Made by a program: the position numbers and the translations under genes. DNA of 23,120 nt, from assembly GCA_934183705.1 (NCBI GenBank), contig CAKPSW010000014.1, positions 1 to 23,120 on the forward strand, written 5' to 3'. Source of the stretch: an uncultured Bacilli bacterium (GTDB taxonomy: Bacteria > Bacillota_I > Bacilli_A > RF39 > UBA660). The notes beneath the pieces were generated by a model. That model did not search any database. It saw only the letters and a list, made by a program, of their open reading frames with translations, and had not been told where the DNA came from. How positions within the stretch are numbered: the first letter of the stretch is position 1; each line of letters starts with the position of its first letter. Shown here piece after piece: positions 1-6,471 of the stretch.

Positions 1-19
1 TCACCATTTTATCCTGCAT
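1..19 (-). CDS. Start of an unidentified gene, cut by the window edge
   Basis: Only six codons are visible (M-Q-D-K-M-V). An ATG on the minus strand at 17-19 is preceded by a good ribosome site (AGGTGG, 25-30) and a TATAAT box at 46-51. Nothing can be said about function. The start is believable because promoter, ribosome site and ATG are correctly ordered and spaced. Confidence 0.45.
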
Positions 20-45
20 TATACCACCTAAACTTCCTATCTAAT

Positions 46-74
46 ATTATACTAAAAAAAGAGAGTAAATTAAA
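46..74 (-). promoter_or_regulatory. Promoter for the gene at the left edge
   Basis: The -10 box is TATAAT (46-51) and the -35 box is a weak TTTAAT (69-74), with a 17-nt spacer. The three palindromic repeats at 115-182 lie 40-110 bp upstream of the -35 and could be operators for this promoter if they act as DNA. Confidence 0.5.
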
Positions 75-114
75 CCTCTTTACAATCTTTTTTACAAGTT
101 TTTATTTTAAGTTC

Positions 115-182
115 GAGCCTGTAGTCTCTCACTACATAAAAAGCCTATAGTCTTTCCATAGCAATTTAGAGCCTATAGTCTC
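115..182. repeat. Three tandem mini-palindromes with a shared core
   Basis: Three copies start at 115, 141 and 169 (26-28 bp apart): GAGCCTGTAGTCTC, AAGCCTATAGTCTT and GAGCCTATAGTCTC. The 8-base core CCTRTAGT is nearly constant. The flanking bases change together so that pairing is kept: GAG/CTC in the first, AAAG/CTTT in the second, TTTAGAG/CTCTAAA in the third. This is either a set of small RNA hairpins with one loop sequence or a row of dyad DNA sites. I know no named family that matches. Confidence 0.7.
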
Positions 183-214
183 TAAATTAATCTATGTTAT
201 GTATCAACAATTAT

Positions 215-256
215 TGTTGATACATAAAAATCACCCATTTAACTATGAGTGATTTT
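215..256. repeat. 42-bp direct repeat, copy 1 (duplicate of the sufU 3' end)
   Basis: This stretch is identical to 2124-2165. The copy there contains the last codons, stop codon and terminator hairpin of sufU. Here it lies downstream of the ABC transporter, with no sufU gene in front. The two copies bracket the ABC gene in direct orientation. Confidence 0.9.
227..256 (-). terminator. Two-way intrinsic terminator of the ABC transporter
   Basis: The 12-bp stem AAAATCACCCAT/ATGAGTGATTTT (one wobble) has a 6-nt loop. It is followed by a T-run on both strands (TTTTT leftward, TTTTTT rightward). It begins 24 nt after the ABC stop codon, much farther than other terminators here, as expected of a borrowed copy. 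A second perfect hairpin follows at 197-227 but has no T-run of its own on the minus strand. Confidence 0.75.
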
Positions 257-280
257 TTAACAATTATTAATAAATTCAAT

Positions 281-2011
281 CTATTTTAATTCATTATGAT
301 ATAAATTTTTATAAAATTCATTGTCATTTATAAGTTCATCATGAGTACCTTCTGCAATTACATGACCATCGTCAATAACTATAATTCTATCACTATTAAT
401 AACAGTGGATAATCTATGTGCAATTATAAGTATTGTATACTCTCCCTGCATATTTTTAATTGCAGTTTGTATTTTTTCTTGAGTCTCATTATCCAAAGAA
501 CTAGTGGCCTCATCAAATAAAATTATTTCTGTTTTTTTAAGAAGAGCCCTAGCAATAGCAAGTCTTTGCTTTTGACCTCCAGATAAAATAATACCACCCT
601 CACCCAAAATAGTATCGTACTTCTGAGGTAATTTATTAATATAATCATCTATACAAGCCATCCTACAGGCTTCAATCATTTCTTCATCAGTCATATTAGG
701 TCTTACTAGTCTCAGATTTTCTCTAATACTAAAGTTAAATATATAAGGATTTTGAGTAATGATAGAAATATTATTACGAATACTATCTCTATCTAAATCA
801 TTAATATTAATATTATCAATATAGATGTTTCCACTATCTATCGTATATAATTTATCGAGTAAACTAAATATAGTAGTTTTTCCTGCCCCTGATTTACCAA
901 CAAAAGCAACAGTTTCGTTAGGTTTAATTTCAAAAGATAAATCTTTAATAATTTTTTCTTCACCATTATAAGAAAAATTAACATTTTCAAATTTAAAATG
1001 ACCTTCTGCATTTTTAATCATTTTCTTACCAAATTTTTCTTTCTTAAAATCTTTGCTATCAATAATCTCAAATATTCTACTCGCAGATAAATTAAAATCT
1101 TTTGAACTTTCATTTATTCTTGTTATAAACGATAGAGAATTAAAAGCCTTATTTCTATAATTATATATTATTAAAAACCCAGATATTTCTAGTAGATTAT
1201 TTTTACACAATATAATACCAAAAATAATAAACAGGAAAGAAAATAAATATTGAGTAAATGCCGTTAAGTAAGATAATTTTCTATTAACACTAGCCATTGC
1301 ATAATTGTAATTGTTATCTATTATTAATTGTTCATCTAGCATTTTTTCAAAAGAATCAGATATGTTTAACACTTTAATATCTCTAATACCTCTAACTAGT
1401 TCGCTAATAAGACTCGTTTTCTTTTCTGAAAATTTTCTCTTATTTTTATCTATTTCAAATCTTTTATTTATCATTTTTTTATTAATGATAAAAATAATAA
1501 TGGAATTAACAATCATATATATAAACATATATTTATTAATTACAAGAATTGAAATAAATACTCCAATAAGGGTAATTATTTTAGATAGCATTCCAGATAT
1601 ATCAAAAAATAATGAAGTTATTTTATTACAATCTCCATTAATTCTTTCCAGTAACATCCCTGAACCATTTTTGTCAATTATTTGTATATCCAAGTTTAAT
1701 GTTGCTTTGGCCAAATCAGATTGAATATTAACTAATGTTTCTCTAGAAATTATCTGGAGTAATTTACCATGAAAATATGATACTATAACTTCAATAATAT
1801 AAATTCCAAATAGCATAATAGCGGTAATTAAAAGTTCATCAAATAATCCACTTGTAATATTCAAAATTATCTTCGCAGATATTAAAGGAATAATGATACA
1901 GACAGCACAATATATAATATTAAGAAAAATATTTATAATTAATAAACCTTTCTTCTTTTTAACATATTGCCATACTTTTTTAAAGTTTATTTTAAAATTA
2001 TCTTTTTTCAT
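281..2011 (-). CDS. ABC exporter half-transporter (membrane domain plus ATPase)
   Basis: This 576-residue protein fuses a membrane domain to an ATPase. Residues about 20-320 form the transmembrane region, with hydrophobic segments near 22-50, 60-80, 140-180 and 250-285. Residues 338-576 form the nucleotide-binding domain: Walker A GKSGAGKT (372-379), Q-loop Q420, signature LSGGQ (476-480), Walker B IILFDE (496-501) and H-loop H532. All catalytic motifs are intact. Family knowledge says such proteins dimerise and export peptides, lipids or drugs; the substrate cannot be told. The start has a strong ribosome site (GAGGTGA, 2021-2027). The gene stands alone, has its own promoter, and sits where sufB usually follows sufU. 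It is flanked by 42-bp direct repeats copied from the sufU 3' end, so it is probably a later insertion. Confidence 0.93.
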   Translation of the reverse strand: MKKDNFKINFKKVWQYVKKKKGLLIINIFLNIIYCAVCIIIPLISAKIILNITSGLFDELLITAIMLFGIYIIEVIVSYFHGKLLQIISRETLVNIQSDLAKATLNLDIQIIDKNGSGMLLERINGDCNKITSLFFDISGMLSKIITLIGVFISILVINKYMFIYMIVNSIIIFIINKKMINKRFEIDKNKRKFSEKKTSLISELVRGIRDIKVLNISDSFEKMLDEQLIIDNNYNYAMASVNRKLSYLTAFTQYLFSFLFIIFGIILCKNNLLEISGFLIIYNYRNKAFNSLSFITRINESSKDFNLSASRIFEIIDSKDFKKEKFGKKMIKNAEGHFKFENVNFSYNGEEKIIKDLSFEIKPNETVAFVGKSGAGKTTIFSLLDKLYTIDSGNIYIDNININDLDRDSIRNNISIITQNPYIFNFSIRENLRLVRPNMTDEEMIEACRMACIDDYINKLPQKYDTILGEGGIILSGGQKQRLAIARALLKKTEIILFDEATSSLDNETQEKIQTAIKNMQGEYTILIIAHRLSTVINSDRIIVIDDGHVIAEGTHDELINDNEFYKNLYHNELK

Positions 2012-2033
2012 ACTAGAATCTCACCTCGTAACA

Positions 2034-2062
2034 ATTATAAGTTATTATTTACAAAACTACAA
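2034..2062 (-). promoter_or_regulatory. Promoter of the ABC exporter
   Basis: The boxes are TTGTAG (2057-2062) and TATAAT (2034-2039), 17 nt apart. Transcription would begin about 2027, right at the ribosome site, so the leader would be almost absent. A second option starts from TTGATA in the upstream terminator arm (2126-2131) with AT-rich boxes near 2106-2113, but it is weaker. Confidence 0.45.
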
Positions 2063-2110
2063 GTCTTGAAAACAACCATGTTTTATGATATAATATATAT
2101 TGTAAAAAAA

Positions 2111-2131
2111 TATCAACAACACCTGTTGATA
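2111..2131 (-). terminator. Second terminator hairpin of the suf operon
   Basis: On the minus strand TATCAACA and TGTTGATA form an 8-bp stem with a 5-nt loop, followed by seven T residues (2104-2110). It lies directly after the first suf terminator, making a tandem pair. The same stem recurs at 197-227, 18693-18712 and 19720-19742. Confidence 0.75.
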
Positions 2132-2165
2132 CATAAAAATCACCCATTTAACTATGAGTGATTTT
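2124..2165. repeat. 42-bp direct repeat, copy 2 (original, at the end of sufU)
   Basis: This is identical to 215-256. It includes the final sufU codons, the stop codon and the terminator stem, so it is likely the ancestral copy. Confidence 0.9.
2136..2165 (-). terminator. First terminator of the suf operon, built around the sufU stop codon
   Basis: A 12-bp stem with one wobble and a 6-nt loop is followed by TTTTT. The TAG stop of sufU (2152-2154) lies at the top of the 5' arm and loop, so the last sense codons of sufU form one side of the stem. Confidence 0.75.
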
Positions 2166-2577
2166 CTTTTTCTAAATAATCTTTTATACCATTAGCCGAT
2201 AAAGTAGCACATTTAATTCTTGAAGGTTGACGACTAGTATCATCAAATACTAATAATTCTTTTAATACATCTCTATCATAATTTTCTTCATTAATCATTT
2301 TTAAATAATTATCAATTAAATATATACCATCTTTTTTTGTTTTACCAATAAGTAAATTAGAAAGAATATTAGTGGATGATATACTAATAACGCAAGCTTC
2401 TCCCTCAAAAGAAACATCTTTAATAATATTATCTTCTATTTTTAAATAAATATCTAAATTATCAATACAACTAACATTTCTAGTATTAATTTTAACATAA
2501 TCAGTACCACTAACTCTTTTATTATTAGGACTTTGATAATTATCTAAAATAATACTTCTCTTAATATCTTTATCCAT
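2152..2577 (-). CDS. sufU: SufU sulfur-relay protein for Fe-S cluster assembly
   Basis: SufU accepts persulfide sulfur from the SufS cysteine desulfurase and passes it to the SUF machinery. It binds zinc through three cysteines and an aspartate. All four ligands are visible: Cys37 and Asp39 in V-S-C-I-D, Cys62 in G-E-A-C, and Cys123 in R-I-K-C. The N-terminal Q-S-P-N-N-K matches the family's NPRNK region. I place the start at 2577, giving 141 residues, because this ATG overlaps the sufS stop (TAATG) and has GGAAGG just upstream. An in-frame ATG at 2595 would add six residues. It is the last gene of the suf operon. Its stop codon lies inside the terminator hairpin. Confidence 0.9.
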   Translation of the reverse strand: MDKDIKRSIILDNYQSPNNKRVSGTDYVKINTRNVSCIDNLDIYLKIEDNIIKDVSFEGEACVISISSTNILSNLLIGKTKKDGIYLIDNYLKMINEENYDRDVLKELLVFDDTSRQPSRIKCATLSANGIKDYLEKENHS

Positions 2578-3773
2578 TATAATATTTCCTTCCATATGTT
2601 TTCACTATTCTTAAGAACATTAATAAGTAAATCAACCTCTTCCTTAGTATTATAAAAACTAAGACTAATTCTAACAGTATTACTAATATTAAAAACATTA
2701 TCTATCATTTTAGCACAGTGATTACCCGCTCTTACACAAATATTATATTTATCCAAATAAATGGCAGTATCTTGTGCAAAAACACCATCAATATTAAAAG
2801 CTACAATATTACTATCTACATCTTTATTATAAATAGTAATAAAATCTAACTTTTCAAGTTCGTTAACTAAATATCTTCTAAGATCTTTTTCATATTTATT
2901 AATTTTATCAATACCAATATTATTCAAATATTGGGTAGCTGCACTAAGACCTAATACACCTTCAATATTAGGAGTCCCCCCCTCAAGTCTAGTAGGAATT
3001 TCTCTAAGTTCAAGATATCCATCACGAGTAAACATAGCATTCATACCACCACCATAATTCATAGGAACAAGCTCGTCAAGTAAATCAAACTTACCATATA
3101 AAACACCAATACCTGTAGGACCATACATTTTATGACCAGAAAAAGCCATAAAATCAATATCCATATCTTGTACATCTATTTTTTTATGAGGAGCCCCTTG
3201 AGCAGCATCTACTACCATTAAAATATTATTATCATGAGCTATCTTACTAATTTTCTTAATATCTCTCTCATCACCAATAACATTAGTTATCATTGCAAGA
3301 GATATAACTTTAGTCTTATCAGTAATAGCTTTCTTAACATTTTCCATAGTAACCTCATGTTTATCATTAAGTTCAATATATTTAACCTTAATACCAATTT
3401 CTTTTTGAAGAACAAACCAAGGTAAAATATTAGAAGCATGTTCACTTAATGTAACAAGAACCTCATCATCACGTTTAAGATAATTTCTAAAAAATCCACT
3501 AACAATCATATTCATACTATTAGTAGTACCACTAGTAAAAACAATTTCTGAAGCCTCTTTAGCATTAATAAAATCTTTTATTTTTTCTCTAGTACCTTCA
3601 TATAGATTATCTACAGTAGCACTAAGACTATAATCTCCTCTATGAGCATTAGCAGTATACTCCGTATAATACTTGCAAATAGCTTCTTTGACACATTTAG
3701 GCTTTAATGTAGTAGCCCCATTATCAAAATAAACAATATTACTATTAAGTAGTTCAAAGTCATCTCTATTCAT
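2577..3773 (-). CDS. sufS: SufS cysteine desulfurase
   Basis: This pyridoxal-phosphate enzyme (398 residues, normal length) releases sulfur from cysteine as an enzyme-bound persulfide and hands it to SufU. The sequence shows the PLP lysine K215 in S-G-H-K-M-Y-G, the cofactor-stacking H112 in S-E-H, and the catalytic C353 in R-A-G-N-H-C-A. The last motif is typical of the SufS (group II) desulfurases. The ATG follows the sufD stop with no gap (TAGATG). Its ribosome site AGGAGGTG is written in the last SufD codons (L-G-G-E), so translation of the two genes is probably coupled. Confidence 0.96.
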   Translation of the reverse strand: MNRDDFELLNSNIVYFDNGATTLKPKCVKEAICKYYTEYTANAHRGDYSLSATVDNLYEGTREKIKDFINAKEASEIVFTSGTTNSMNMIVSGFFRNYLKRDDEVLVTLSEHASNILPWFVLQKEIGIKVKYIELNDKHEVTMENVKKAITDKTKVISLAMITNVIGDERDIKKISKIAHDNNILMVVDAAQGAPHKKIDVQDMDIDFMAFSGHKMYGPTGIGVLYGKFDLLDELVPMNYGGGMNAMFTRDGYLELREIPTRLEGGTPNIEGVLGLSAATQYLNNIGIDKINKYEKDLRRYLVNELEKLDFITIYNKDVDSNIVAFNIDGVFAQDTAIYLDKYNICVRAGNHCAKMIDNVFNISNTVRISLSFYNTKEEVDLLINVLKNSENIWKEIL

Positions 3774-4532
3774 CTATTCACCTCCTAAAGCATTTAAAAT
3801 ATCCAATATCATCTCTCTATATTCAATATCTGGATTAATATTTGAAATAATCATTCCCTTAATAATCAAATTAATAGCGGTCTTATAATTAATACCTCTA
3901 CTCATTAAATAAAATATATCTTCCTCATTAATTGTTCCAATAGTGGAAGAATGAATACCAGTAGTACTAGCTTCACCAATAAACATATTAGGATTAACTC
4001 TATTATTAGAATCACCTAAAGTAATAATTTTAGTTTGCTGATTTAAATAAGTATTTAAAATACCATTTTCTACATAACTATTAATATCAAAGAAATTAGA
4101 GCTATTCTTCTTAGCAATTGTTCTATTATAAATATCACTAGAAGTATTCTTACACAAATGATAAATATTGACAGTATAATTATCACATCCACTACTAATA
4201 CTAGAAAAATTATACTTAACACTTGCGTTAATACTATTAAGTTTAATATCTATATTCTCATTAGTATTACTATTAGCATAAAACTTACTAACGATCAAAT
4301 TACCAAGAACATCATAACTATTATTAATAAGAATATCACTATTATTAGAATATTCAAATAAATATATAAAAGTTCCTTTATTAATTCTAATATTTAATTT
4401 AATATCATCACAATCAATATATTCAATAGTATAATTACCACTATTATTAAAAGTAATATTATTATAGGTAATAATAATATCATCACCATCATAAGGAATA
4501 ACTATATTATTAACTACTTTTATTTTATTCAT
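3774..4532 (-). CDS. sufD: Compact SufD-like subunit of the SUF scaffold
   Basis: SufD pairs with SufB and SufC in the complex that builds Fe-S clusters. Only the C-terminal half of the family is easy to recognise. G-I-H-S-S-T-I-G (192-199) carries the SufD histidine (H194), and the following F-Y-L-M-S-R-G-I (207-214) is the family signature. Before it lies a beta-strand-rich, Asn/Ile-rich region that fits the SufBD beta-helix core. At the position of the SufB catalytic cysteine there is Gln (Q165-Q166), so it looks like SufD rather than SufB. At 252 residues it is far shorter than typical SufD (about 400 or more), lacking most of the N-terminal region. It overlaps sufC by 8 nt and has ribosome site AAAGGAAG. 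No sufB is present in the window. Confidence 0.82.
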   Translation of the reverse strand: MNKIKVVNNIVIPYDGDDIIITYNNITFNNSGNYTIEYIDCDDIKLNIRINKGTFIYLFEYSNNSDILINNSYDVLGNLIVSKFYANSNTNENIDIKLNSINASVKYNFSSISSGCDNYTVNIYHLCKNTSSDIYNRTIAKKNSSNFFDINSYVENGILNTYLNQQTKIITLGDSNNRVNPNMFIGEASTTGIHSSTIGTINEEDIFYLMSRGINYKTAINLIIKGMIISNINPDIEYREMILDILNALGGE

Positions 4533-5295
4533 TATTATCTTCCTTTGTTAATATATTTTCACTATTTTTATAATTAGTATAACCATTTTTTTCTATTTCC
4601 ATAGCAAGATTATAATCACCAGTTTTAATAATATTACCATTACCCATTATATGTACATAATTAGGATACAAATATTCAAGTATTTTAGGATGATGTGTAA
4701 TAATAAGTATAGAAGTAAGAGGATTTTCCTCCTTATAATTATGTATATTATCACCAACAATTTTAAGACTATCAACATCAAGACCAGAGTCAAGTTCATC
4801 TAAAATAATAAACTTAGGTTTTAAAAGTTTAATTTGTAATACCTCATTTTTTTTCTTCTCTCCACCAGAAAAACCAACATTAAGACTTCTATGAATTAAA
4901 TCTTTATTCATAGATAAATCATCAGATCCACTTTCACATTTCAATATAAAATCATATAATCCAATTCTTTTATTATTAACAGCACTCATAGCGGTTCTCA
5001 AAAAATCCTGATTAGTAACTCCCTCTATTTCCATAGGATATTGCATAGCAAGAAATATACCACTTTTAGCTCTTTCATCAGTGGACATAGGAATTAAATT
5101 ATCTCCATTAAAAATAATATTACCAGCTAAAACTTTATAATTATTATCTCCCATAATCACTCTTGATAAAGTAGATTTACCAACTCCATTAGGTCCCATA
5201 ATAACATGTATTTCCCCATCATTAATAAGCATATTAAAATCATTTAAAATTACTTTATTATCAGTAGCAACCTTTAAACCTTCTATTTTTAGCAT
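4525..5295 (-). CDS. sufC: SufC ATPase of the SUF Fe-S assembly complex
   Basis: SufC is a soluble ABC-type ATPase that drives shape changes in the SufB/SufD scaffold. In the 256-residue protein the motifs are Walker A GPNGVGKS (34-41), the SufC-type signature G-F-S-G-G-E-K-K (141-148), Walker B IILDE (163-167) and the H-loop in T-H-H (200-202). Length is normal for the family. I chose the ATG at 5295 because GAGGG lies 5 nt upstream. An in-frame ATG at 5307 overlaps that ribosome site. It is the first gene of the operon and has its own promoter. Confidence 0.95.
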   Translation of the reverse strand: MLKIEGLKVATDNKVILNDFNMLINDGEIHVIMGPNGVGKSTLSRVIMGDNNYKVLAGNIIFNGDNLIPMSTDERAKSGIFLAMQYPMEIEGVTNQDFLRTAMSAVNNKRIGLYDFILKCESGSDDLSMNKDLIHRSLNVGFSGGEKKKNEVLQIKLLKPKFIILDELDSGLDVDSLKIVGDNIHNYKEENPLTSILIITHHPKILEYLYPNYVHIMGNGNIIKTGDYNLAMEIEKNGYTNYKNSENILTKEDNNE

Positions 5296-5317
5296 AATAT
5301 CCCTCATTTCATATTTA

Positions 5318-5346
5318 ATTATATCACTTTTATAAGTGTTTGAAAA
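5318..5346 (-). promoter_or_regulatory. suf operon promoter with a dyad in the spacer
   Basis: The -10 box is a perfect TATAAT (5318-5323). The -35 box is a weak TTTTCA (5341-5346), with a 17-nt spacer. The spacer holds the palindrome CACTT-N4-AAGTG (5325-5338). A weak -35 with a dyad across the core promoter is what a repressor or activator site would look like. The regulator is unknown. Confidence 0.55.
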
Positions 5347-5364
5347 CTACTGTAAAAACAAAAA

Positions 5365-5389
5365 AGTATAAATATTAAATATTCATACT
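5365..5389 (-). terminator. Terminator of the SGNH-hydrolase gene
   Basis: On the minus strand AGTATGAATA and TATTTATACT pair (10 bp, one wobble) around a 5-nt loop, followed by TTTTTTGTTTTT. The hairpin begins 8 nt after the stop codon. Confidence 0.8.
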
Positions 5390-5397
5390 AAATACTA

Positions 5398-6351
5398 TTA
5401 ATTTAAACAAATCTTAATTTCCTTATAAATATTACTATAAGTATCAGCAGTATAATGAATACCATCACTAGTTTTAAAATTACTCTTAATCTTAGAATAA
5501 GTATCACAATAAGAAATCTTACTATTAAGTAATGGTTTTATTTTATTATTAAAAGTAACCACTCCACTATTTTTTGCAGTATATCCATATTTAGAAGCAA
5601 CACCATCATCAATAGGATTAACAGATACAACAATTAATTTTATATCAGGATATTTACCAGTAAGATTATTATAGTAGTTAGCATAACTACTAGCATTACC
5701 ATCATCATTAACTCCTAAATTAATAACAACATAACTATTAGGATTAGCCTTTATAAGTTCATCTATTTGTGATACCACACTATTAGAAACAAGCCAATTA
5801 TATCCCTTACCAACTTCCGCTACACAATTCGTATTATCGTCAAGTGTAACACTATCACACATACCACGAAATCTAGAATCTCCAATTAATATTACATTTT
5901 TTCCCCTATCTTTTGTAGGAATAATACTTTCTTTATTTGGTTTCTTATCACTAGAAGGATTACTAGGTTTAGCAGAAGATCCACTTTGAGAATTACTATC
6001 GTTTTTCTTTTCTAAAGCATCTTTTTCTTTTTGAAGTTCTTCTATTTTATTGGCATTAGCATTAGTCCAGCAAGAAGTAAAGTTAACTCCATTAGATAAT
6101 CCTCCTAAAAGGTTCATAAATACATTAACTATCCATACAACAGCAAAAATTAATACAGCATAAATAATTCTTTTAAAGAAAAGTTTAAAATTCTTTTTTT
6201 GTCCCCCGTCTTCGTCACTAATTGTAGATTTTGAAATATCAATCAGTCCAAAAATAATAAGACCTATTGGAACAACAGTCATTATAGCATTAATAAGAAT
6301 TTTAATAAAATATATAATCCTAAGTATATCAGGATTAGTGCATATTTCCAT
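5398..6351 (-). CDS. Membrane-anchored SGNH hydrolase with a pilin-like N-terminus
   Basis: The 317-residue protein has three parts. Residues about 10-85 hold two hydrophobic helices (13-38 and 60-84) joined by a polar loop with K and D/E. This layout resembles the VirB2/TrbC-like small pilin proteins of Gram-positive conjugation systems. Residues 100-150 are a short predicted coiled coil (KIEELQKEKDALEKK) and a Ser/Pro/Lys linker. Residues 151-317 are an SGNH/GDSL hydrolase: G-D-S with nucleophile S159, G-V-N-D with N215, and D296-G-I-H299 of the catalytic dyad. Such enzymes deacylate or esterify-exchange on lipids, sugars or cell-wall glycans; the substrate here is unknown. The catalytic part probably faces outside. 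Ribosome site GAGGG lies 6 nt before the ATG. It has its own promoter and terminator. Confidence 0.8.
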   Translation of the reverse strand: MEICTNPDILRIIYFIKILINAIMTVVPIGLIIFGLIDISKSTISDEDGGQKKNFKLFFKRIIYAVLIFAVVWIVNVFMNLLGGLSNGVNFTSCWTNANANKIEELQKEKDALEKKNDSNSQSGSSAKPSNPSSDKKPNKESIIPTKDRGKNVILIGDSRFRGMCDSVTLDDNTNCVAEVGKGYNWLVSNSVVSQIDELIKANPNSYVVINLGVNDDGNASSYANYYNNLTGKYPDIKLIVVSVNPIDDGVASKYGYTAKNSGVVTFNNKIKPLLNSKISYCDTYSKIKSNFKTSDGIHYTADTYSNIYKEIKICLN

Positions 6352-6372
6352 ATATATCCCTCACTTACAATC

Positions 6373-6401
6373 ATTGTATCAAATTTCTAACAAAAAGTCA
6401 T
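6373..6401 (-). promoter_or_regulatory. Promoter of the SGNH-hydrolase gene
   Basis: TACAAT (6373-6378) is the -10 box and ATGACT (6396-6401) the -35 box, with a 17-nt spacer. Shifting the -35 by one base gives TGACTT with 16 nt. Confidence 0.5.
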
Positions 6402-6442
6402 TAATTTAATTTAAATTTTAAAAATATATTACAAAACAAAAA

Positions 6443-6471
6443 AAACATAAATGTTCAAAACATCTATGTTT
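6443..6471 (-). terminator. Terminator of the sigma-factor gene, overlapping its stop codon
   Basis: AAACATAGATGT and ACATTTATGTTT pair (12 bp, one wobble) around a 5-nt loop, followed by a T-rich tract (6433-6445). The TAG stop (6464-6466) lies in the 5' arm. Confidence 0.8.

Larger units (their letters stand above)
115..258 (+). ncRNA. Candidate small RNA of tandem hairpins ending in a terminator
   Basis: On the plus strand a possible promoter (TTTACA 79-84, 18-nt spacer, TATTTT 103-108) would start transcription near 115. The RNA would contain the three mini-hairpins, a long perfect hairpin (197-227, 14-bp stem with a TTA loop), and a 12-bp hairpin at 227-256 followed by six T residues. 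The hairpins and the T-run are seen directly. That this is a transcribed RNA is inference, and the promoter is weak. Confidence 0.3.

Noticed and set aside
115..182. CRISPR-like array
   Set aside because: There are only three units, the repeats are 14 bp and vary, the gaps are 12-14 bp, and there are no cas genes. The paired variation fits hairpins or dyad sites better.
3774..4532. sufD as a truncated pseudogene
   Set aside because: The frame is intact, overlaps sufC properly, has a ribosome site and supplies the ribosome site for sufS. The diagnostic C-terminal motif is kept.
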